Source: Schistocephalus solidus (taxonomy: Eukaryota > Platyhelminthes > Cestoda > Diphyllobothriidea > Diphyllobothriidae). Taken from it: 64,000 bases of DNA. The stretch covers positions 62,001 to 126,000 of the forward strand of contig WEDG01000438.1 of assembly GCA_017591395.1 (NCBI GenBank), in the 5' to 3' direction. The notes under the pieces are model-generated. The model searched no databases, was not told the origin of the DNA, and worked only from the letters and a program-made list of their open reading frames with translations. The number at the start of each line of letters is the position of its first letter. Within the stretch, counting starts at the first letter, position 1. Both the position numbers and the translations under genes were made by a program. Positions 52,001 through 61,000 of this stretch are shown one piece after another.

Positions 52001-55000
52001 TCAAAGCGTACGAACAGGGAGGTGGTGGTGGTGGTGGTGGTCTAGGTTATCCTCCGCGCCTTTTGTTCTGCCAGTATATTTTTTTAACTGGAGACATTCA
52101 TGTCTGTCAGGGGTTTCACCTGTGGGATATTTCGCGACAAGGTTCTGCAGTCCATCCGTAGCTACAAACTTGGGTTCTTATTTAGTTTTGTAGTGAAGAT
52201 AATAACTGTCATGTTTGTCGACTTAATTTAAGGTAGCTAGCAAGTTTCAGGAGAACAGGTACAGAGGTTTTTTATCCGTTTATAGAGACTTTAACACCAA
52301 TCAATAATATTATGTATCTTTCCTCCTCTTGCTTGCACCTATCTACCCGCTCAACGCAGCTTTTTGCGCCAGAAATTCAGTCAAAGCTCAAATCACCTTG
52401 ACACCATCAGTTTTACTGAACTGTTCGCTTCAATGTGACAAATTCCACATTTTATACTGAAGCATTTTTAGCTGTCTTAACCAGTTGAATGTCCACGGCA
52501 AAAGTCGCCGTCACTAATTTGCAGTTGCCATGCAGTTAATAACAACTAACTTCTACCCGCAAAGGGACATGCTCACCAGAGTCCTTGCTAATACAATCTT
52601 GTCTGGCTTTTGCGGATCTACTAAGTTTGCGTGGCATTTTGGAAAATTTTAGGTGATAAGAAGGGAGGAGCATTGCTAAACGGGAGTGATGAACCTCCAG
52701 CGAGCGTTGATGTGAAGACGCTAAAGGAGCAGCATGTTGCGGCCGTCAACAAGGTAAGAACTGTGAACGTGGGTCATTATTTCTCTATCAGTCAAACCCA
52801 TTGTCAGTCCATATTAAAAACTAAAAAGGCAAATTCATCTCCTCCTAGCCTTATGAGGTTATGTATTTTTCCATTATTCTTGTGCTGATTTGACCGACTT
52901 GGTCGGAGTGAGTGTGCGTGTGCATTAGCTTGGAAATTTACGTCCAGCGGATGGAGATCTGCCTGGATCTTGGCGTAAAATACTCTTTTACTAAACTACT
53001 ACATCATGCTCCGTTAAAGGTGACACTGTTAAAAGGTAGTTGCTAGGTCTGTCAGTAAACAGTAAGGTCTGGTGAGCAAACACCTTGGATCCTCTCAAAT
53101 CAGGATACCAAGACTAGAGACATTCGATTTGATCTCGTATCACTTTTATCGAACCCGAAGTTGGCAGGATTCCACCATCGAGCGCAACTAATCGAAGGAC
53201 GCCGAAGCTTTTGGATGTCAGTCGGTGCATACGGGAGTTGGACAAGTACTTTTTAACTCAGTCATTTTGGAATAACAGTTGATTTTCTCATGGGGATAGT
53301 CCTTCGCTTTTACTTTATAGACATCGAAAAATATGTGAAATGTAGGCTCAGTTGTTAGAACACAAACTTTGCTCAGCTGCCTCCTGCGATCTGCCCCCCT
53401 AACATAGTATCAAAGAGGACGAAAAAGCAAAAAGGAGTGTGTATATGAGAGAGAGAGAAAGGATAAAAACATAAGCAGTTAGAGATCGATCCCATAAACT
53501 TTTAAGCAAATTTTGAAATGCATTTTCGAGTAGAAAGATCCCTTAAATGGGGTTCTAATATTGATCGTCGAGCGGCAAAATCCTATAATATTTAACACGC
53601 TTGGATGCCGACTTTGGACTTCCTGTCTTTTTGGCAGCCTGCAAAAACTGCACTCCGTACAAATGACTACTTACGAAGTCATGAAATATACAACATGGCC
53701 CAAATCCATTGCAAAATTTTATGAGCACTGCATGATTTTTTCTTAATGAAACCGATGAATATATATTTTTCCTCACATACAAAGCATACAGCCTTTAGAC
53801 TAAAAACCCTAAATGTAAATGCAAAGGCAGATCAGGATCGAAATTCTTTCGGTATTGGACACCTTTTTGGAACTGAAATGTAGCTTTCCTTCGATTAGAA
53901 AATTGGAGGAGTGATTTTATACAAAATGAGTAAAAACTATTTTTGCGCGTTTTAAGTGAAATTTATTGGAATTTATGAGGTGATCGAAAAGTAATTGAAA
54001 CAGTTCATACATACTAAGTAGCCATTTTTAGCGAGTGGGTATTCTGTAGGCAACCGAATGAAATCGTTTTCCAAAGCCAACGTCCTGACGTGGTTAAAGT
54101 AATTCACAATTCATTGTGAGCGCACTAAGCTTGCGGAATATCCATCTGGAAATGTTGTAGTTGGCTGCACTCATTGGCAATACTATCGGTCACACTGGGA
54201 CTTCAGTTTTGTTGACTTCAGGCGGCCCATAAATATTGGCGATGGTCAGTTCGGTTTGTCACTTGATTTTCAAGAGCTTCTGACAGTTGCTTCTTCCACG
54301 CCACATGTTACAACTCTATATCAACAGATTAACTGTCTTAAGTTCCCAAAACTGACTTTCAACTGCGACCGATAGTATCGTTAATCGGTGAACCCACCTA
54401 CAAAATCTCTAACTGGCTATACTACAAGCTCCATTCGCTTACGCGACATTATTAAACTTCTATTGAGAAATCAATTAAAGGAAGCATAATATTCACTAAT
54501 GACATAATGGTCTCCTTTGATATCGATTCCCTCTTCACGACCATACCGTCAGATTTAGCCAACTAATACACAAATTCACTCCCGCTGTCCTACAGCATGA
54601 CCATTTCCGCAGCTGCCTTACTTGACTCATAAATCTATGTATGGAAACTTACTTTTCACTTGACGAAACATGCTTTAAAAAATGAAAGGAGCTCCAATAG
54701 GGTAATGCATCTCTGTTTCTTTCGCCAAAAGCACAATGCAAAAACTAGGGGCTAAGGCTCTTCCGTTAGCTAACTCTAAATTGTGGCTGTGATATGTAGA
54801 TAACACATTGTTTTCGTTAAAAAGGACCAACTCGAAACGCTACTCAACTCAAAACTGCTGGGAATGAAATTCACACTTAAAAATGACACCGACAATCAAC
54901 GCCCATTGCTGGCTGTCCTCGTACAACGAAAAACCAGCGCAATATTAAACACATCTGTTAACGGAAAGGAAACATATGCTGAAGTCATCCCGCCTTATGA

Positions 55001-58000
55001 GAGCAATTAGCCCATCACTTACAAAAGGAGTGTTGTAAAAGTTCTGTTTAGTTGAAGAGAACCGCATTGTTCTCACGAAGAAGGCTACCAATTCGATTTT
55101 CGCAGAACGAGTACCCTAAGTATTTTGCAGGCCTATACATCAGACAGCAAGACCCAGAGGAAAAGGAACTAGGCAGTTCCAACAGGTGCCCCCAGCAAAA
55201 ACCTAACCTAGCATTGAGAATGTGTATGAACTTATCGAAAGACACCCAAGAAGTACCAAATTCAAATTGTGCATAAAACCCCGACTACTTAAGGTACTGA
55301 AATTCTACACCTTAAGGATAGCGTCAGCTATTTGGACAAGAAAAAAGTTGTCTACAAGATCTCATGTTTTGCATGCGATGCTGCCTAATGTGGTCAGAAA
55401 AGAAACTCCCGCCTCCATACGCATCCACAAAAATCAGACAGTAGAAAAAAGGCAACAACATCTGGACCCTGGACACTGGGCACACATTCCCTTAGGGGAT
55501 AAACTCTATTTTCGCTGCTTGCCCTTCCAATAAAGGCGGAGAGTTCCTCATGGAAATAAGATGGATCATGCATCAACAAGCATATCGAGTTGGATGTGGG
55601 GTACAGAAATCACAGGGATAAATGGAAGGGACGCGAGCAAATCAGAAAAGACTGATACGTACGGTGGCCGTTTACTGGTGCAGACACCACGAAAGCATCA
55701 ATTTTTAAGTGCACTTTCAATGTTACCTTTTTGGCCCATTTGCTTTTCATCGGCATCTGACTACGAACCGGGCATCGAATATATGCGTAATAAAGCTCCT
55801 TTTCCCATAGAACATATCAGACTTCAACTTTTATTTTCTGAGATGCGTACCTTCCAATAATTTTATGCACATTGCTGCGTCATTCAGCAGCAGAAACATC
55901 GGCTGAACACGTATCTGAGAGTTTTAGCTAGTACCTATGTCGCAAGTACGGTATACCATCTTTGCCATATCCATAATGTGGATATTCGTACCCACGATTT
56001 AGAGAGGAAAGAAAAATACCAGACAGTCCGTAGGATAAGGCATCCACATTGTTCTTGACGTTTTTAAGAAATGACTTCTCTCATTTTACTATGGTCATTT
56101 TGACAATGCGATATTCTTATGTCTAAAGTCTGTTGATAGTAGCTGAAGTCGGAGAAAACATTTGGCTGCAGCTTGTCAAACAGCAGCATTTTCCATGCGT
56201 TAAATTTGAGGTGACGGTTAAATCTGCTTCAGAGTCTCGAACCTGATGCCCCAAAACCACCGCCAGCCAAAAACTGGTGTTGTCTCTGCGACTAAAGATA
56301 TGTTGGCTGCAACTCTCGGCAAACTACCGTTGGGCATCTCAACCGTCGTCCAACCACCAAACGTGGAGGTAATTCACCTTTTTGACTCTTCACAAGCCCT
56401 TTAATATGCCTGTATATGCGATGGCTTTTTCACTGGTTGTGTGCCAGAAAAAAGCTTAAACGTTAAGTACTTGGTTATTTTCAGGGGCCAATATGGACCC
56501 AGTGGTCTGTGACACCCACTTTGAACTATCCCAAACGTGGTCGTTTCAGTTTTAAGCCAGTCAGCTTTAGAAAATTTGATACTACTCGATTTTAAATGCA
56601 TTCATTATGTGATATAACTTTAAAGTGGGGAAAAATACTTCTAATAGGTTGTTGATTTTGCTTCATTTTCCTTTAATAAATTAAGCTTCTCAGTAAATAT
56701 CATGACTGACTGCCTGATGCCGGAAACGGGGACCACTGTAACAGCAATCTTCATGATCAAACGGAAGTCTCTGTAGGGTTACTGAGACTTCACCAACGGC
56801 TCAGATAATCGGGGAAAATCATCATGAGAAAAAAAGAGTATTTCTTGCTTAGAGGATATTTCACGCCTGTAGAGTTTCTTTTAAATACTGAGCGCTTTTT
56901 TCCCAGGCTTATTTTTTGACTCAGTGGATAGTTTTTTGAGCCACCCACCCCGTTGTTTGATCATCTGCAGCTTTTGTTTATCACGACCAAGTAGGTGCAG
57001 CACGTGACCGTTAGACCTTTAGTACTGGAGACCAGCTCAGTATCTTTTCCCCTCGCCAAGCACGTGTCACTATAGTGACTTATTTTCAGGCTATGATGTT
57101 GAGTTCCAAATTTAAATTTTTGCACATTGATGAATTTTTACAGTTACTAAAGTCTTTTGCGTGCCCGTGTATGATTCATGCTCGTAATTCCTACCAACGG
57201 TTGCCTCGCACCTACTCTTATTTTAGTTTTTGACTAAGCAATGAATGAGCAATTGATTAATTAATTCAGTTTGATGTTGTTTTGTTGTATTGTCAAATAA
57301 ACATGCCAGTATTAATAGGGCGTGATTGCCAGGCAACCACAAGCCTACTATCGCTGGAAGTCCTCGTGTTCATTGTTGAACACTGCGTTTCTTAATAATT
57401 CGGGTTAAGTTCCTAGGTTTTCCACACTGTGGGTTGGATATGACTGGCTGGGCGACAATTCCTAAATCGGAACTTATATTTCTAGTCTCACTTTTCTTTG
57501 CCTGCACCTCTCGTGCATGATTAGTAATCGATATACGACCGACTACAAGGGTTTTAGAATCAGTTGCAATTCGCAACTGGCTAACTTTGTTCAGTTACCC
57601 GATCGCTGAATGACAATGCTTCGATTATATGCATATACATATATTTCAGCTCATTCATTTGCTTATAAGTTAATGTGCCAACTTCAAGTAGACCACTCGG
57701 AATATCGTTTTTTTGACTGAATCCGAAAGTTCATGGGAGTATTTCAGCTGAAATTCATTAGCTTCAACGGGATAACGGTGTAATATTTATAAGCTGTCCC
57801 AAGGCAGCCACCAATACACAGATTTTGGCCTATACGGACGTCCGACGAAACGCCTTCTCACAGAGAGAGTCATTGGGGCCTGGAACGGACTCCCTGCTAT
57901 GGCGATGCTTTCAGGCACTGTTGAAACATTTAAGTGCAGACTCGATGTTAATTTTCGCAGAATTTGCTGTACATATAATGAAGATTGTAGCATTATCAGC

Positions 58001-61000
58001 AGTTTGCGCCTGGCTCGTACATGCCAATGATTTTATACTTTCACCGGATTACTGCTCTAAAATGATGCTATTGATTTATCTTTGACTACGAATAGAAAAC
58101 TCAAGAATTAAGGTAATTTTCCCAAAATAACGTAACGGAAATTAAGCGACTACGTTAGGTGATTAAACATTCTGTCACTATATAGCAGAAAACACACGGG
58201 ATGCGGCAGGGGACCTACTGATGAGCCGAAGCTCTCGCAATGGTGTCCTTGAGCTGCAAAATATCGATGAAACATGTGTCTTGGCTTTTATCTCGTAACT
58301 ATTCCGTCAGCATGGAGGATCAATTAGCACATATATGTAGAAAGGAGCACCAGCAAAAAGGGAAACTGCGATGACCATTTCTGGTTTGATAATCGTCCTC
58401 GCTCAGCCTCATACAGACCTGAGCCTCGAACCCGCGTTCTTTGGTCATCGGGCCTTTTCATAGGCGACAGTCTACCATTGAACCGGAAACCTCTTTTTCG
58501 GCCGGTTGATATCAAAAATGTCCTTCTTAGTGGGCGCGCGGTCCCCGGGCAGGTTATGAAAAATGCTCGTCCCGTTGTGCCTTGGGCCTCAATCTAGAGC
58601 CTTCTCAGGCAGTCGCATATATATGAACCAAGGTATATAATCTTATGATAAATAACGTCTCAACATATATATGCTATATGAGAACACAAGCGTCGATTGT
58701 AGAAACAAGGTTGCTGGCAAACGGAGAATATCCAAAGGACAAGAAAAAGGATAATTATATTGACTGTGTAGTCGCGGCTACGACACCGAAAATTGTGATG
58801 TAGTGCAAGACGCATCCTTATAGGTGTCTCTTAGGATAAATATGGTCCGGTGTTTCGAAGTCAGATTAATAAAATCGTCTTTTCTTTTATTGGCGTTAGT
58901 ATCATTCACAACCGTCAGGAATGTCCCAGACCGATGTGCGTACTGTATGTAGCAACATGTGCGCAATATTCACAATAGCTCGCCTACGGCTCTTGGCAAT
59001 GGCATCTTCTGTAAGCATAGGACATAAGAGATATATTTCTCATTCGCGGTATTACTTCAGACATGTATGAACGAGAGAACTCGTTCACATCACAACAAAC
59101 AACCTATCGTTATCTATGTATTATGAAGAACTTTTTATTTGAAGTACAGCTAGAGCAGTCCAGACTTCGTGTTTCTCTCTCTCGCTCTTAACCCATATAG
59201 TCCCCACCACCAGAGGAACCTCCGAAGCCACTACGTGAAAGTGACAAGTTTTGGATGGATCGAGAGGCGCATGTAGCCAAGACTCCTCTACATGTTCACG
59301 ACCGTGACTTTCTGACCTGACGGACTCGGAGGACGATGCAGCCACAGCCCAGCCGAAGACGCTCGGTCCGGGCGGCGTCCCTCCACCCCCTCCACCGCCA
59401 CCAGCCCCAGGCATGGGGCTGCCACCCGCACCTCCCCCGCCTCCACCTCCCCCCGGTACTCCATGCGCTCCTCGTCATGACTTAAAACACTTTCGTTGTA
59501 CACACTGCTGCTCTCCTTGTTGATTCGGACCGTGGGGAAGTCGTTGCGTCGTTTTTACTTCACGTCTTATTCATAGGGTCCGAGGTCTTCTCGAGTAGGG
59601 ATTTCAGTAAAGCCCTTAAAATCGAAGCTTAACCAGAAATACCCATTTCGACCTAGAAATGTCGTATGGAATCAAATTTTCCCTGCTAGAAAACGCAGTC
59701 AACTTCTCTGCAGACAGCATTTACTCTCCCTGAAAATAAATGAAAATTTACTAGTTAAAAATAGGCACACATGCAAAACCAAAAGAAATGTTCAACTTTT
59801 TCTTTGCAGCACTAATTAAAGCGCATTCGGACCTTATAATTTGATTGTACGAAACGCTCTGATAACAGTTTCAAATCTATTTGATAATTCTTATTGAAAA
59901 ACCTTAGTTAACCTGCAGTGTGTGATCCACTTAATGTAAAATACGAAATTTATGAAAGATTGATAATCACTCGCAAACTGGCATCGATGCATGTACCAAA
60001 GCTTTAAAATAGTAATGAATAACCTTAAGCGAATTTAAAAGTAAAACTGAAATGTGAAAAGATTTTTGAGAATTACTGAAAAGGTAGCAAATTTGGAAAA
60101 CGTGAAAAATCGCTGTAAATGCAACGAATAAATTTAAATAGATTTGTCAGATGATAGCGTTAGTATACCATTCTATGTATATTACGAGAATTATCCTTTC
60201 GTCATATTTCTTTATTGATTTTTATGGTATTGGATTACAATTAGTTTCAGATCGTTCTTGAAATACCAGTGGATATTTCACGAATTGCATTGCTTTTAAT
60301 CTATTGGTAATAAGTTAGATCCTGTGCTATGGGTTTATCAAAAACTTCAAAATAAGATTTTTCTTAAAAGTCTTTATCGAAGATGTGAGGTGTTAGATAT
60401 TCCTTCTAATGCAGATGGCCATTTGTGTCATATTTGTAGATTCACCCATACACAAAATTTCATTGCCGAGGAAAATGAACGTCCAAAATTAAAGTCGACA
60501 GTTAGTATGCCTAAGATGAATTAAGCAACGTTTAATTGTAAGTTGCCCGTTTTAAAAGCGCATTAATTAGATACTTCGTTGAGTAATATATGCAGACTTT
60601 ACCTTTTCCCAAGGTTAAATCAAAGTGAAAATGTGGAATTTTCATCGGTTTTGTGACTTCGGTGCTAAACTACTCAGTCATATTTTGATTACACATTGCA
60701 TGAGTTAGGTCACCTACTGAATGTGTAGTGGACAGATCACTAGAATAGCATTTGCCTGCGGATTGTCCTATTGCAGGTTATCGGTCTTTCGTGGGTATTT
60801 TAGGAGTGTATGCAGAGGCAGGCAATGGAGTCGGTGCCGAGGAAGAAAGCAGAAAATATAATTATAACTTGCGCAAAACAAATTTATTTGGCAAGTTTTT
60901 TGCAGCCTTTAAACATATACAAAATGGAAAGCTTCCCAAGATACTTTTGAAAACTTTCAGGAAACTTTGTGTCTTATTAGTTTACGCTCGGTTCAAATAA

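Larger units (their letters stand above)
52754..59200 (+). other. Repeat-rich intron between FHOD exons 12 and 13
   Basis: It is 6.4 kb. It contains a Penelope-like relic, two R2 repeats, a SINE fragment, a reverse-transcriptase tail and a tRNA-like sequence, all listed separately. No host exon is seen. Confidence 0.75.

Noticed and set aside
58417..58491. Functional tRNA gene
   Set aside because: Box A and box B are present, but the anticodon and acceptor arms do not pair properly.
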